From Leucaena leucocephala (lineage: Eukaryota > Streptophyta > Magnoliopsida > Fabales > Fabaceae), in NCBI GenBank assembly GCA_037074615.1, contig CM073546.1, forward strand, positions 13,261,501 to 13,325,500: a stretch of DNA of 64,000 bases, read 5' to 3'. Made by a program: the position numbers and the translations under genes. Positions within the stretch are counted from its first letter, which is position 1, and each line of letters starts with the position of its first letter. The notes below the pieces were generated by a model. It saw only the letters and a program-made list of their open reading frames with translations. It was not told the origin of the DNA and did no database searches. Below are positions 36,475 through 49,287 of this stretch, piece by piece.

Positions 36475-37522
36475 TCTTGCCGGAACTTTCCTTTATATAG
36501 CCAACAAGTTTGATTCCTTCTTACTTATTATGGCACTCAAGAAGACATGCAAAAGATGTTGGTTGGTTCTTTTCTTGAGGCATCTCTGTTTTTTTATTAT
36601 AGTTCTTTTTTTCGAGTCATCTTTACCGTACTGAAAGTCATATAAGTCAAAGATATGGTCTGAATTAATTTTTTAAAAGAAAAAACATGCTTAATACACT
36701 ATGCACAAATTCTCCTGAAATTAAAAGAAGTACATAATTTCAGCCTGTGTAGTATAATCATGCATGAACAAAGGAATATGCAGGCACAATTATGACGCTT
36801 CTGATAGGCAGTCCTGGAGATACCATATCATGCAAAAACATACCATCGAGTTGAGTTGTTTTAGGGATAAATAAATGATTTTTGGGGCCAAGAAAAGAAG
36901 ACAACTCTTTAATTGAGGTTAGAATAATTGTGGGCCATTGCTTTTTTCTTTTTTATTTGGTTTGATTAACTTACTTTGCTAATAGGGACGACTTTTATTA
37001 ATGGGTTTGTCTAATGAAATGGACTACTAGTTCTTATCAGATAAATAAGTTGAATCATCAATATCTGAAATGGACTTGTGTAGTCTAACTTCTTATTAAC
37101 TTAGTTTGCTCAAAGGGGCGACTTTTTATAAAAGAAGAATAACTGAATCATCAATACCAAACCACTTAGTTAAAATCAGTTAGATGATAAATATATATGC
37201 TACAAATACAAATTATTTTTCAAAAATACCATTTTTTTATGGAGTTGAATAGTAGCTTGTAATAATTGATATCACTAATACGCAATCAATTCATGAGGAT
37301 AAAATGAGGAAATACCAATAAATATTGTATATGATGTCAATTTAGGGCATTTTGAAGCTCTTGATTACACTATTTCAATCAAGATAACTCACATGGAGTT
37401 ACAAGTTGTTCCTCTAGGAGGAAGAAGCTAAAGGAGAATTCAAACAAGACTCTGAAATGTGACAAGCTATAGGAGAAGGAAATGAAACAATTTGAGAGAA
37501 CTATAGAAAGCTTCCACAATTA
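36475..37522. other. Upstream flank of the BES1-like fragment and AT-rich DNA
   Basis: 36475-36640 is CT-rich on the plus strand and may be the fragment's former promoter. The rest shows nothing. Confidence 0.4.
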
Positions 37523-37717
37523 TTGAGCGAAGAAGGATGGAACATGATTCAAAATTGTAGCTTTGAAATAATTCATGTTACCAATATCTATAGAGTTCTC
37601 ATGTGTGATGTTAACCAACTAAGGACACTTGTTAAATGTCCCTCTTGTGGTACGTACGAATTCGCTTATAGATATTATGAAAGACTTGGGAATTATGTGG
37701 AGTTTGATGATCATTAG
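37523..37717 (+). CDS. Small unrecognised open frame with a CxxC pair
   Basis: The 64-codon frame contains KCPSCGTYEFAYRYYERL, which looks more protein-like than its AT-rich surroundings. One CPSC pair could be half of a zinc site; a second pair is absent. I recognise no family. It could be an exon remnant of a gene or transposon. No promoter or splice partners were found. Confidence 0.2.
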   Translation: MSEEGWNMIQNCSFEIIHVTNIYRVLMCDVNQLRTLVKCPSCGTYEFAYRYYERLGNYVEFDDH

Positions 37718-39880
37718 GTAATTTTGAAGTTTTGACATAGACATTCCTTACATTTTTAGAAACAATTTGGTGACTTTTGATGTTATGTGATAGGCATTAT
37801 TTAGTATTTGCTAATTATTTAGTGACTTTTGTTTTTTTTATACACGTGACTTTTGATGTTGGCTGTGTATAAAAAAAAAGAAAAAAAACTTTTGATCAAT
37901 ATTGCCTATTATGTAATGGTATTTGATAACGATATATTTCTGGGTCATAAATATAAGATTTATTTTATAATACATATTACAATATAAAATATGTTTTATA
38001 TTTAAAACTTGATGAGTATAATATTGAGCATATTGCTGAATATTAATGATAGCTACATAATAAGAAGGATTTAAAAATAGAGAGATTGCCATTTTGTGCC
38101 TTTCCTGAGACTTGTGGGAGATTAAGAGATATTTTATGATTATATGAAAGATAGATTGAGGAGAATGAAAAGAAGCAGGGGACTTGGATGTGACTTTACT
38201 GAAGAACTTGAAAGTTTGAGGGAGAAAAGTTGGATAACAGTAACACAAGGGGTCTCATTCGTTGAATTAAAAACTAAAAGTCTAAAAGCTTGGGAAAGAT
38301 GGGTTTTTCCAAAGTCCCCATGACAAAAGGCTAGGCTTTGATTTGCTTTTCACTGTAATTAGCAGCTTATCATTATTCATTAGGTATAAGATGATTAAAA
38401 TCAAAATAGATATCTTAGGGCCTAAATATTATTCCATATGGATTTGAAAATAAGTTACTACTATTATTTATCCCATAAAAGTAGTTGAACGTCTTAAATT
38501 TGTCATAAATTAAAATCATTTTTATGGTATAAACAATCATTTTACATGACTCAATTGTTTACCGATGGTCTTTAATATATGTTGTTAATTGGTGAGTTAT
38601 TCATGTTGCTTACATTTTTTGTTTTTATCATTTGTTGATAAGGCGGTTGGTAATGGAGGTTAAATGTAATGGTGAGAAGTTAAACTCTGGTAAATTTAGA
38701 GCCTCTTAAAGTGGATTTTAGTTTATGTAAAAATCTTCTAAAGACTCAAAACTCAGATTTATATTTGAAATTGGAGTATCACATATTTTTTTTATATGGT
38801 TATATGATCGGATTAAATATGAGCATCGTCATGTCCAATTAATTATACCTTTTCAAAAATATTTTTTATATTCATCCATTTTTAAATTTGAGACTTCATA
38901 TCTATAAATAGATAGACAAATACAAAATGATTATTCGATTTGCCTAGTACATGTACGACTAAAACACGGTAATTATATACAACGGGGATCAAATATTAGA
39001 ATATCTAAGCCATACATCTAATGGTTAAAGAATGAATTAAGGATATATAAGCAAAAAGAGAGTCATTTCAAATGGTTTAAGCACTTCTGGTATAAAGGAC
39101 AAACCTTAAACATTGGTCAATATATGTAAAGACAAACATGACAGTTTAAAGTTAGCCAAATTGACTTGACAATATTACCGTATTAATTTTGGTTTCATCA
39201 TAAATATTAGATCTCATTCTCTCTCATTTCTATATTAATTTTTTAATAATTAAATAATACGGCTATTTTTGAAAAATATCACAAATTCTCTCCATGTTAA
39301 TTATAAATAATCAACTTACTTTTTTAGATTTTATGAATTAATTAATAAAATTAAACTTATGACGCCATTGCCAATGCTCTTTGATAGCCCCTTGCAAATT
39401 ACCATTCTATTCATCTCTCAGCACCCACCGTCAATAATTAAAATTTCAGAAGTTAAAAGCGCTCTACTAACATTATAAAAAAAAAAAAGTGTACTACTAA
39501 ACATAAAGAGCAAAAAGGAAACATAAAAGTCAGCCCATATTTGACCTGTTTAACCTTCTGAATTAATGGTGACAATGAAGTAATTAGATGGATAGAATAT
39601 GTCTAGAGAGAGACCAAGTGAACAACCAACAAAATGTTTCAAATGGCGATCTAATAAGAAATGCTAATGAAGAATGGTTAATGGGATTTCAGGAGGACTT
39701 GGACTTTTTACCCTCCACTTCTGCAAAAGTATTGGCTCTGCTGATTGAATCTATGTAAACAAGCCAATGGGATTAGATCTAGTCCCTTATAGCGTGAAAA
39801 ATTAAGGTTTCACAATAAGAAGTGTCAATATTTAGTGCCCAATAGTACATCGAATAGGATTTCCTCATATAAGAGGATGC
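37718..39880. other. AT-rich intergenic DNA
   Basis: No gene or clear element. Confidence 0.45.
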
Positions 39881-39885
39881 ATATA

Positions 39886-40075
39886 CAACAACAATAACAA
39901 ATTTTATCTTACTAAGTAGGGTCGACTATATAGATCATGTGACATTATTGTACTCTATCAAAAATTAAATTCTTTGATAAATTGTTGACAAATAGGTCCC
40001 ATTTAATAACATCGATGAGCATTCTCTTTGGTCTTCATCTACCCATTTTTATCTCTTTAGTATTTTTTATTATTT
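39886..40075 (-). mobile_element. RTE-type LINE 3' tail
   Basis: The plus strand reads ACAACAACAATAACAAATTT, then CTTACTAAGTAGGGTCGACT. On the minus strand this is the 3' end of plant RTE-clade elements, which finish in a TTG-repeat tail after a short CCTACTTAGTAAGAT hairpin-like segment. The following bases (ATCATGTGACATTATTG, then GGTCTTCATCTACCC) fit the family's last coding part, but frames are destroyed. Confidence 0.55.
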
Positions 40076-40735
40076 TTAATAAAATAGTATATCTAGATTA
40101 TCCTACTATTATCTTTACTTAGGATTTTATGATTTAATTGTTATTATTAGTTAGAAAATTATTAAGATTTGGATTCAAATTTAGATATGAATTTGAATTT
40201 TAAATTATTATTATAGCTTTATAAATAGAATTAATACCCTGAATTATTCTTCAAATTTGATTATTGAGTCGACTCCTCTATTTTTAATCATCTCTCAGTC
40301 CCTTTCATGTTCCCAAAGAATCTCATCTCTGCCCTCCCAAACAAGCCCTTAGTTCAATCATCCAAAGCTAAGATTTACCTTTAAGATATTTTGTAGTAAT
40401 TATTCATATATTTAGGAGATACATAATTACTTTATACTAGTTATGTGTACGAATGTGATGTTTGTAAGTGATTTGATATATATAAAGTTATTGATATTGA
40501 TATTATTGTATTAAAAAATTTTATTTGATTATTTTTATTGAAAATAGTCTTGTGAGACTTAAAGTTTAATTCAAAAAGTTTGAGTTTATATTATAAATTT
40601 GTTATATCTTAATATTAAAATTTAAAAAAAGTTATTATCTTAAAAAAATTATATTGTGATATTTATTAGTATAATTTATTATCAAACTATTGAGATTTTG
40701 ATTAATATGATTATTTTAAAAATTATGCATTATGA
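40076..40735. other. AT-rich intergenic DNA
   Basis: Nothing coding is seen. Confidence 0.4.
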
Positions 40736-41180
40736 TGGGTGATGATAGAGTTATATTTCTACCACGTGGTATAGTCTCTATTGGAGCTCGATGATTAACT
40801 TTTATCCCACCAATTTACTGAGGGGTGTGTCCCGCCTATTTACGAGGGGCTGCGACAACCCCACCTATTTACTGAGGAGAAATGAACACATGGTCCGATC
40901 ATATGCTATATAGATTTTAGCATATCCATACCATTTGATCGATTAGCTTTTTGAGTGGTTAGTTATCACTAGCTCATGGGTTCGGACGGCTAGAATAAGG
41001 CGGTTCAGTTGGATTGATGGGAGAAATTTGAGTGGGTTATCCATTTAATTTTATTATGATAATATGTTATTTTCTATATATTGTATTTTGTGATTTGTTC
41101 CACTTGACAACCCATTAGCACATGTTAGTACTCATAATGAGTACAATTGCTGGTTACTGAGATGTTTGTTTTACCCAATT
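40736..41180. repeat. Probable LTR-retrotransposon fragment
   Basis: The composition is more balanced than its flanks. The phrase CACC-ATTTACTGAGG occurs as three variants (about 40809, 40835 and 40861), with GGGGTGTGTCCCGCC and GGGGCTGCGACAACCCC between them. Such text is typical of plant Ty3-type LTRs, but I cannot define its ends. Confidence 0.35.
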
Positions 41181-42640
41181 TTTATTAACATTTTTCATAT
41201 GATAATCTTATCTTAGGACCCTAAGAAAAATTTCAAATGCTTGAGTAAAGCTATATTAATTGTATAGTCTTCTCCCTTAAAAGTATGTATAGAATATTTA
41301 TATATTGCCACAATAAATTTTAGTTCGCATACTCATATATCCTATTACTTTATTTATATTTTAAGGAAAGTCTTTTTATAACCATGGTAGAGTTTATTTA
41401 AATTTTAATTAAACTCTTTTCTACCATAGTTAGCTCCATTAAAATAAACTAAATTCATTTATAATATTATTTTTAAATTATATTTGGTACAAAATGAGTC
41501 TAAATAATTAATAATAGTTATATTTTATGAGAATTTTATAAACATAGGATATGAAATAAACAATAACAAATTATAAACTGGAATAGTAAATCACAAGTGT
41601 TTAATTACAAATGTGTTTCAATCGAAACCCTAAATCCAACATATACAAATCTCAAAATTTAACTTTAGAAAATCATAAATTTGCATAAAGAAAAAAATCA
41701 AAACATAAAATTGTTTAACTCCTAACTAGATTTTAATCACAAAAACTCAAGCCAATACATCTCTCCTCAATAACTTAGAAGGAAAATAGTAGAATTGTAA
41801 AAAAGTTAAAGAAGATGATTGCGATAGTGGTAATTGGTGATCGATTAATGGCTCCAAGGTCCTCATTTTATAAACTTAGATTGTGGCCTTGATATCTTTC
41901 TTGTAGATGTAGGACTATTCAATGATCATTGGCTCTACAAAACATAATGGTAATATTAATTTATCTTTAGTATTATTTTAAATTGTCATCTTTTCTAATA
42001 TCTCAAGATATTACCCTTTTAACTCAAATATTCTAAAAGCAATTCAAATAATAGGTAATAGGATAAAATAGATAAAATAATTAATAAGAAAATATAACAC
42101 ATTTATCTATTATTCTTTAATTAAATTCAAATATTAGATATTAAAGAATTATTTTTGAATGAATTTAAATGATATTGGATTGATATAATATAACATAATA
42201 CTAATATAATATTATATTAAATGAATGAATTAATATAATATTAATTTAAGTATTTTAATTTTCTCTAATTAAATATTATAATTTTCTCGTTAAATTTGGC
42301 GATCCTTTAATTACCTTTTCTCATAGATATAATATAATTTTGTAGTAGTTTATAATATAAGTTTAACCTCTTTCTTTCTATAAGAGGTGAGGATATTGTA
42401 AGAGTTACCAGGATTAAAAACAACCCTTTCTGCTAATTGTAAAGGGAAAAAATCATGACAACATAAATATAAATATAAAACTAAGTAGAGGCGGAGAGAA
42501 AAACTCGATGAGTTTGGTATACTTAGACTAGCATTGACCAGGCACTATCTATTTATGGGTTGCCATCAAATGAACTCTGTTAAGATGAAATAATATATGA
42601 CTTTTATTAGCATACACCCAAACATTATATAAAGTATTCG
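41181..42640. other. AT-rich intergenic DNA with a hairpin
   Basis: An imperfect hairpin lies at about 41378-41437 (ACCATGGTAGAGTTTA facing TAAACTC-TTTTCTACCATAG). Nothing coding is seen. Confidence 0.4.
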
Positions 42641-43936
42641 CTATTAGGCTTTTTAAAACTTTATTTTTAAACTGATTATTGTAAAGACAGTTTAAAAAAA
42701 ATGACCGGTAGTATTTTTATAAATAAGATAAAATATTTATACTGGATGTACGTATGACGGCTCTAACAAAAAAATTATTACACCAAATATCATCACAGCC
42801 AGTTTAAATTATACTTTTTACACTGATTTCTTTGAAGTCTAGTTTAGAAAACTTATTTTTATACCAGTTGAAGTCGGATTCCCCTTGTCCGTACCAGTTC
42901 TGAGTCGACTGTTCGACGCCCAAGGAAGGGACCCCGAAGGGCCCGTTCCCAGTCCGTCCCCCAGCTGGCACGCGGCAACCCACTGAAGTCACCTCTTTGT
43001 TGCCTCCTATCGTTCGTTGTTAAAGAGGAAGAAATGGAGAAGATGAAGGGTGAGATGCTTGACGCCGCCATCATTGTTGGATGAAGGTCATCGTTGTCGC
43101 CATCGCTTTCCTTCCAAATCTATTACCAGTGAAGCCACCTCTCTGTTTCCTCCCCTCGTTCATGGTTAAAGAGGAAGAAATGGAGAAGACGAAGGGTGAG
43201 ATGCTTGACACCACCACCATAGTTGGATGAAGGTCTTCGATATCGCCGTTGTTCTCCTTCCAGATCCTTTCGTCTTGGATGGTTTTTGATTTTTCTAAAA
43301 TTGTTTTATCTAGTTGTTGATTGTTAGATTTTTATATACGAGTTTTTTATGGATTGGAGTTGAAGATGAGTTTTTTTTAATCTTTGTAATGAGAATGCAT
43401 AATGGACTATGCATATATAAATTCGTAACCAAAAGTAGGCAGACTCAGCCTTTGCTCTCACTTAGCTCTCTTTCGTCTTCGCTTACGTCTCTCTTCGTTG
43501 TTGCCCACAGTCTCTCTTTGGTCACTGATGCTTTGTATGTTCAACTTGGTGCCATTGCAGTCCTTGTTCTATATGTTAATCATCTTCAATATATGTTTGT
43601 TCTGAAGTTGCTTGCTATGAAAATTGTTCTTTCTTCTTCTATCCATTTTTTTTCTTTGAGGTGAATTTTTCATTGATGCATATAGAACACTGTATTCTCT
43701 GATGAGAAGTGTTTGTAAGTCTCTGGATGGTTGTCTCCGATTCTTCTTCTTATTTTTTATATGGTTTTTAGAATCGGTTATAAAGTGACCGGTGCAAAAA
43801 GCCTAAGTTTTTAAATTGGTTATATGACTGGTGTAGAATATTCAGACTTTCTATATAATATGTATCTACATCCAACTTTAGTCCTGTGTAGAATATCTTT
43901 TTCAACCTGTGTATAAATGCTCTTTTGTAATAGTGA
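42641..43936. mobile_element. CACTA-like (En/Spm) non-autonomous element
   Basis: The right end, on the minus strand, starts CACTATTACAAAAGAGCATT (43936 inward), the classic CACTA terminus. Repeated sub-terminal motifs follow (ACACAGG, ACACCAGT, GCACCGGTCA). The left end near 42641 reads CGCTATTAGGC, a decayed CACTATTA, with similar motifs inside (ATGACCGGTAGT, ATACTGGATG, ACACTGATT). No matching 3-bp target duplication is evident (ATT left, ATA right). The interior 42880-43280 is GC-rich and gene-like. Confidence 0.65.
42981..43272. repeat. Two 146-bp tandem units inside the CACTA-like element
   Basis: Unit 1 starts CACTGAAGTCACCTC at 42981; unit 2 starts CAGTGAAGCCACCTC at 43127. Both contain TTAAAGAGGAAGAAATGGAG, AAGGGTGAGATGCTTGAC, then GTTGGATGAAGGTC and CTCCTTCCAGATC or a close variant. 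The units differ by scattered substitutions. Confidence 0.85.
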
Positions 43937-44070
43937 TATTTCCAATGCTAGACTTTCTTTAGATACAACTCACACTACAAATACAACAAATTCAATTCAA
44001 CCTCTCTACACATACATGTAGTATATGACTTTTTATATAAACTAGAACCTTACATTAAGTGGGTAAGAAA
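43937..44070. other. Short AT-rich spacer
   Basis: Nothing is seen between the CACTA-like element and the MITE to its right. Confidence 0.4.
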
Positions 44071-44074
44071 TACT

Positions 44075-44325
44075 CTTCTAATCCTTAATATAAGATTTAA
44101 TTGAGAGTTGATTTTAATCAAAATATAAGATCTATTTTTAATATTTATTATTTTTTTCTAAATTACCTCCATTGATACTTCCTTAACAATAATCAAGTAA
44201 TAAGAGATGGAGGGAATGAGTTAAGGAATATCATTATAATGTTTTAAAAAAAATATTATATTAACTAACCTAACTAACTTCCTTAATTTAATCAAATTAG
44301 TTAAATATGTTCGAATGAATGAGTA
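44075..44325 (-). mobile_element. MITE, copy in minus orientation
   Basis: Its reverse complement aligns nearly end to end with 45055-45310: TTTAACTAATTTGATTA, AGTTAGTTAATATAA, TTACTTGATTATTGTT, then ATCAACTCTC and a final TATATTAA-GATTAGA. The unit is about 250 bases and non-coding. It resembles Stowaway-type MITEs in size and AT content. Confidence 0.65.
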
Positions 44326-45050
44326 ACTGACAATCAATTAACTCTACCCACTACTAATATTCCAACACGTAGCTTAATTAATTATTGTCAACATATTGGA
44401 CAAATTTTTGTGCTGCACACACGCCCACGCATGCGCACGAACATAATTAAAAGGGTATTGTAATAAGACGAACCCTAGTGAAAGAGAAACTGGGCTATCA
44501 TTTTGTGAGACAATAATAAATATCAGTAGTAGAGCTGGAAAACACAGAGAAAAATCAATGGTAGATCTGAAATGGAGCTATAGCTAGGTCCCAAAGATCA
44601 GTGACGCTAGATGTGTATGTAAACAGTTAGTTCCAATTATGGTTTTGTTTATCTAGCAATTCATCTCAGCCCGCTCATGTGTCAACTTCAGTACTCAATA
44701 CTCTCCCATATCTCTCACACACATAACACAAGGCCAAGAATTTGCTGCATGCACTGATATTTCGCTTTCAAACCGCATTAAGGGGACATATACATCTATC
44801 TATCTATCTATCTATATATAAAGACAATGTTTTGGGTTAAAGAGAGGGTCTCTCTCAAATTTCAAGTTAATGAAGGTAGCTACCTAGTGGGTCTCTGTGA
44901 CTCTGCAGAGACCTTTTATGAAACAGCAGCGCGAATATAGCATCTTGCCACACATATTTAACTTCACTATCAACTACTATTTTTATTAATTATTATACGC
45001 AAATATATTTAATTAAATCCATTACATGCATGCTACAAATTTTATTACTT
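44326..45050. other. Intergenic DNA with TCTA microsatellite
   Basis: A (TCTA)n run followed by TATATATA lies at about 44796-44820. No gene. Confidence 0.45.
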
Positions 45051-45054
45051 ATAA

Positions 45055-45310
45055 TGTCCTTAATATAAGATATATTTAACTAATTTAATTAGATTAAAAA
45101 AATTAGTTAAGTTAGTTAATATAACATGTATTTTCTAAAATATCTTATAATCATCTTTATTTAATTCTCCCCTCTCTCTTTTACTTGATTATTGTTGAGA
45201 GTAGGGATAATTTAAAAAAATAATAATAAATATAGAAAATATATATTATATTTATGATCAATATCAACTCTCTAATTATGTCATATATTAAAGATTAGAG
45301 GAATATTAAT
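45055..45310 (+). mobile_element. MITE, copy in plus orientation
   Basis: It is the partner of 44075-44325 in opposite orientation, with about 730 bases between them. A third, shorter copy is in the intron of the CHORD-like gene (57965-58140). Confidence 0.65.
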
Positions 45311-46011
45311 TTTATAGATTACACACACAAACTGAATAGTTGAAATTATATAGTTCAAAAGTGTATTGGTTGAGTTGTCTAAAGAAATGATAATTAATTA
45401 TAAATAGGAAGGCTCAATTTTTGGAGCTATTTTTTAAGGATTTTTGTTCCTTTAGGGAGTAGCACTTCCAAATTTCTTTTATGTGACTAACAAATGTCGA
45501 AATACACTAATAATAATGCATTCTAAAAGTTGAGTGTGCTAAATTTGGAAGTTGTAATTCCAAATTTTCTTTATATGACTATTAAATGTTGAAGAGCATT
45601 TTAGTCAGCAGACATTTATTTTTTAAAATGACCAAGGTCTCTTAAGTCGTCAAGAATAATTAATTATTTAAAATTATATATATAATAAAAATAATTTTAT
45701 TATATATTATTTATAATATGTAAGTATATCATGAACTAAATAATTGGAACATAGGTAGTTGGGAGAGTTGATTTTCAGTCATCTAGTTGGGATGGAAGTA
45801 GTTTATCTTTTACTTCCAATATGAGAGAGATTAATTTCTTCTAGTGACAACAATATATTCTAATGGAACAATATGAATACGGGGGAGAGATTGTTCTTTT
45901 TTTTCTATAACCTTTGAGATATCAGACACCTCAAGGAATTTTTACTCTTATTGCCTAGTATTGGAATAATTGACTTATCTGTACTGAAGCTTTGTGATGA
46001 GGACGCCCTTC
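45311..46011. other. AT-rich intergenic DNA
   Basis: It contains two imperfect copies of a segment with CACTTCCAAATTTCTTTTATG (45466) and AATTCCAAATTTTCTTTAT (45555), about 90 bases apart. Nothing coding. Confidence 0.4.
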
Positions 46012-46021
46012 CTTAGAGAGA

Positions 46022-46657
46022 TAGGGGTGTCCAACTCTGTTATCTCCCGGGTGCCCCGACCTATTTCTAGTAGTTTCGGGATGGGTCTGTTCGGTCCCAA
46101 GAAGGACCAGGACGGAAAACTATCGAGACTGGACGGGTCTTTACCTGACCCTCGGGACTCCCGTCCTATCCTGAGCCCAATTTTTTTATAAAAAATATAT
46201 TATATTCTCATATTTATCATTCTGTCCACTCGTCTCAGGCTCTCATTCTCTTTTCTCTCAAGTTTTGATTGCTCACGGTCATATGTCTCGCCAGTCATCA
46301 CTCTCATAAAGATATTTTTACTTATAAATATTCTTATACAGATATTTTTATTTTGTCTTATTGTTATTTTTTCCCCTTATCTGGGTAAATTATCATTTTA
46401 TATAAGGGAGGAACGTTAGTATTTAAAAAAAGTTACGGTGATATTTTATATAAAATGATTTACTGAGATAATTTTATTATACTATTTTTTAAAAAAAATT
46501 GGAATCGGGAATTCTCTTCCCGTCTCGGTCCCGACGGGACTAGAACAAATTCATAACGAGATGGGATACGGGACGCATTTTGTGTCCTGTGTACTATATC
46601 AGGACAGAACACGAGATGGGGTTGTCCCAGTCATGACCCGTCTCTTGAGTACCCCTA
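46022..46657. mobile_element. hAT-like element with 8-bp target duplication
   Basis: The ends are TAGGGGTGTCCAA on the left and the complement of TAGGGGTACTCAAGAGA on the right. The 8-mer CTTAGAGA occurs just outside both ends (46012-46019 and 46658-46665, the left one two bases away). An 8-bp duplication and a TAGGGGT terminus are typical of hAT transposons. Both ends are GC-rich (GGACGGG and CCCGTCTCGGTCCCG patterns), the core is AT-rich, and there is no coding capacity. Confidence 0.75.
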
Positions 46658-46696
46658 CTTAGAGATGTGGGAGACCCCTACTTAGAGATGTGGGAG
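46651..46696. repeat. 23-bp tandem duplication at the hAT-like element's right border
   Basis: ACCCCTACTTAGAGATGTGG plus GAG occurs twice, starting at 46651 and 46674. It spans the last bases of the element, its target duplication and flank. Confidence 0.85.
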
Positions 46697-48413
46697 AGAG
46701 AATTTACTATGCTATAAATTAAGAAACATTTCATATTTTATTTAGAGAGATAAAAAGGAATTGATCCTTTCAAAAAAATACTCTCAATCTTAAGATAGAG
46801 AGATTTCAGGCACACTATTTAATAAGTATGGTTTTTTGGGGGGACAATCATTTTCAGATTAACCCCATGCCCAAACAAGTGTATTGACTTCGTAGATAAT
46901 GATATGATCATTTTTAAATTTTGATGTAACTTATTCTAAAAATGTGTTACTTTTAATAAATTTTGATAGAAATTTTTTTGGATAACATATGATGCCTTAA
47001 AAAATACCCCTTCAATATAAATATCAGTTTGTACTTTGTTATTTGAATTTTAATTTTGATATACAATAATGAACCCTCTTACACACTTTTAATTTTGCAT
47101 AGGCCATTATTCTACAAATTGAATGTAACATTTTAGGAGATTATCTATTTATATATCTGACTTAATTAAAGTTATGGTCACGAATATATCACATTTTTTT
47201 AATAAATCTAAAAAGTTCTCCTATTAATGAGAGTATATATACTAAGTCGATATTGTGATAAATTAGTTTGGTTTTGAGTTTAAGCCTAGGATATATAAAA
47301 TATAATTATGCTATTTTTATATACTGGGTATTTTCATAAAAAATGAAATATGCTTATTCTTTTAACAAAATATAATAAAATTAATCTAAAAAGTTATGCA
47401 TAAATTAAAGTTTTTTTTTGTGTATGTATAGATGTAACAAGAGAACAAGTTCTTCGAAGAACTATACCTTAATTGCTAGCTGGTGAATTTAGGAAATTCA
47501 AGGTTTTAATGAAGCTCTTCTTTTAAAGTTATCTTCCTGTGAGATTCTTAACAATACACCGCCCTCAAAAGTTGATTTGGTCAGAAAAATTATACTTCAA
47601 AAACTAACAGTTAGAGTTAGTGACCTAAAACCTGATAAGGTCATTCTTTTAAGTCTCTTCCCCTGTATGTGATTCATGAGAACAAATTTAAAAATTTTGC
47701 AAAAGATATATAACAACAATATGGACCAAGAAGATATGGATAGAATTGAGATGGGTTGGACATGATGGGCTCCTACATGTTGCCTGAAATTGCGGGTTAT
47801 GTTTTAATTAAGGATGTGACACTTATATTTATATAAATATTTATATAGACATATATATATTACACAAATTTTAAACGTAATTAATTTCCTTTGTCTTTCA
47901 TACAGTCAATCATCCAACCATAGAATCATTCACTAGGACAAAGGGGATTATTCCCCACCTTTTCTTCTTCTCTAGCCCAATGAAAGCGATTGGATCATGG
48001 AAATTTCTTGATCTTTTTTCTTGCTATGATTTAATGAAATTAAAAAGTTTATATGGTACATACACAGATTCTTTTTGCCAGCATATGGTACACACAGATT
48101 CAATCAATGGTTTTGCAGAACACTTTTTAAGGCAACAACATTTACTTTTACTTGTGAATCACAGGATATGAAAAAAATTTCACAAGCCCTCCTCCAATAG
48201 AAATTTACAATTTATTCTGTATGCTTTCTTTGAAAAATATTTCTAGAAGATCTGGCCTATCAAGTAATAATTGAATTTTATAGAAACCTATTAATAATTA
48301 ATTTCCTAATTTTCCGGATCATTCAGTAATTTCCCCATACAACCTCACCAACTAACTTGGGAGGATTATATATCCCAATTATATGATAGAGGGGGCTCGT
48401 AAATATCAGGCAG

Positions 48414-48448
<35 letters not shown>

Positions 48449-49285
48449 TGTATATTTTTCTATGTATATAATATAGTTTAAGGTGAACGTTTTTTAAGAG
48501 ATCATTTTCATATTCTTCTAATAACATAAATTCCATACAACATGAAATTAATTAAACTTGTTCCATGCTTTCTCCTAACAAATTAACCCACCATGATCTG
48601 TCATTATTAGAGCAAAACGTAGCTTTTGCCCATCGCTGTTTCTGCCTCCTGCTTCACTGTCACCAACTTGTTCCATATCTCTCTCTCTCTATATATATAT
48701 ATATATCACTAGATGCACTGCCTTGCTCCTTTCATTTTCAAGGTCATACATATAAATGTACATATATATGGTTTGGCTTCTACGCGTCGAACCTGTAAAA
48801 ATGGGCACCAAATTCTGTGTGCTTGATATAAGCTCCACGTGTTCAAAGATATTGCCTGTTTGTTATTGGAAATTTCTTTGCAAGAGGAATTGAATTAAAT
48901 TCACTAGAGGATATCTGACACTACTCATACCTGCAAAACTTGAATATAAGAATGAAAGCAGACAACTCAAACGTCATTTTCTACCTGGAACACAACGCAC
49001 CTCTTTGTTAACTAGTAGCACTCATATATATACATGTATATGTTCCTTGCTTATAATTATTGAGTTATATATATAACGTTTTACATTCAACCTGTAACAA
49101 ATACCTGTCTCTCTGTTTGTGTGTAGAGGTAGAGATGGAGAAAGTGGAAGAAAACTAGAAGATGGTGATTTAGAAATCATAATAGAAGCCAATAATATAT
49201 TGAGGTCTCAGATAAAAAATATAATTATGTAAAAGTCTGAGCAATGCAATCACAAATTATAGTATAGAAAATAATAAGTTATATT
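46697..49285. other. AT-rich intergenic DNA with microsatellites
   Basis: A (CA)n run lies at 48416-48445 and a CT/TA run at 48680-48706. No gene is supported. Confidence 0.45.
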
Positions 49286-49287
49286 TT

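Noticed and set aside
42804..43074. Minus-strand open frames in GC-rich DNA
   Set aside because: They lie in the filler of a CACTA-like element and end within a tandem repeat unit.
45994..46191. Open frame of 65 codons with GC-rich text
   Set aside because: It falls in the terminus of a hAT-like element with a target duplication; it has no protein homology I recognise.
48416..48445. CA repeat considered as a CRISPR-like or regulatory array
   Set aside because: It is a plain dinucleotide microsatellite without spacers.
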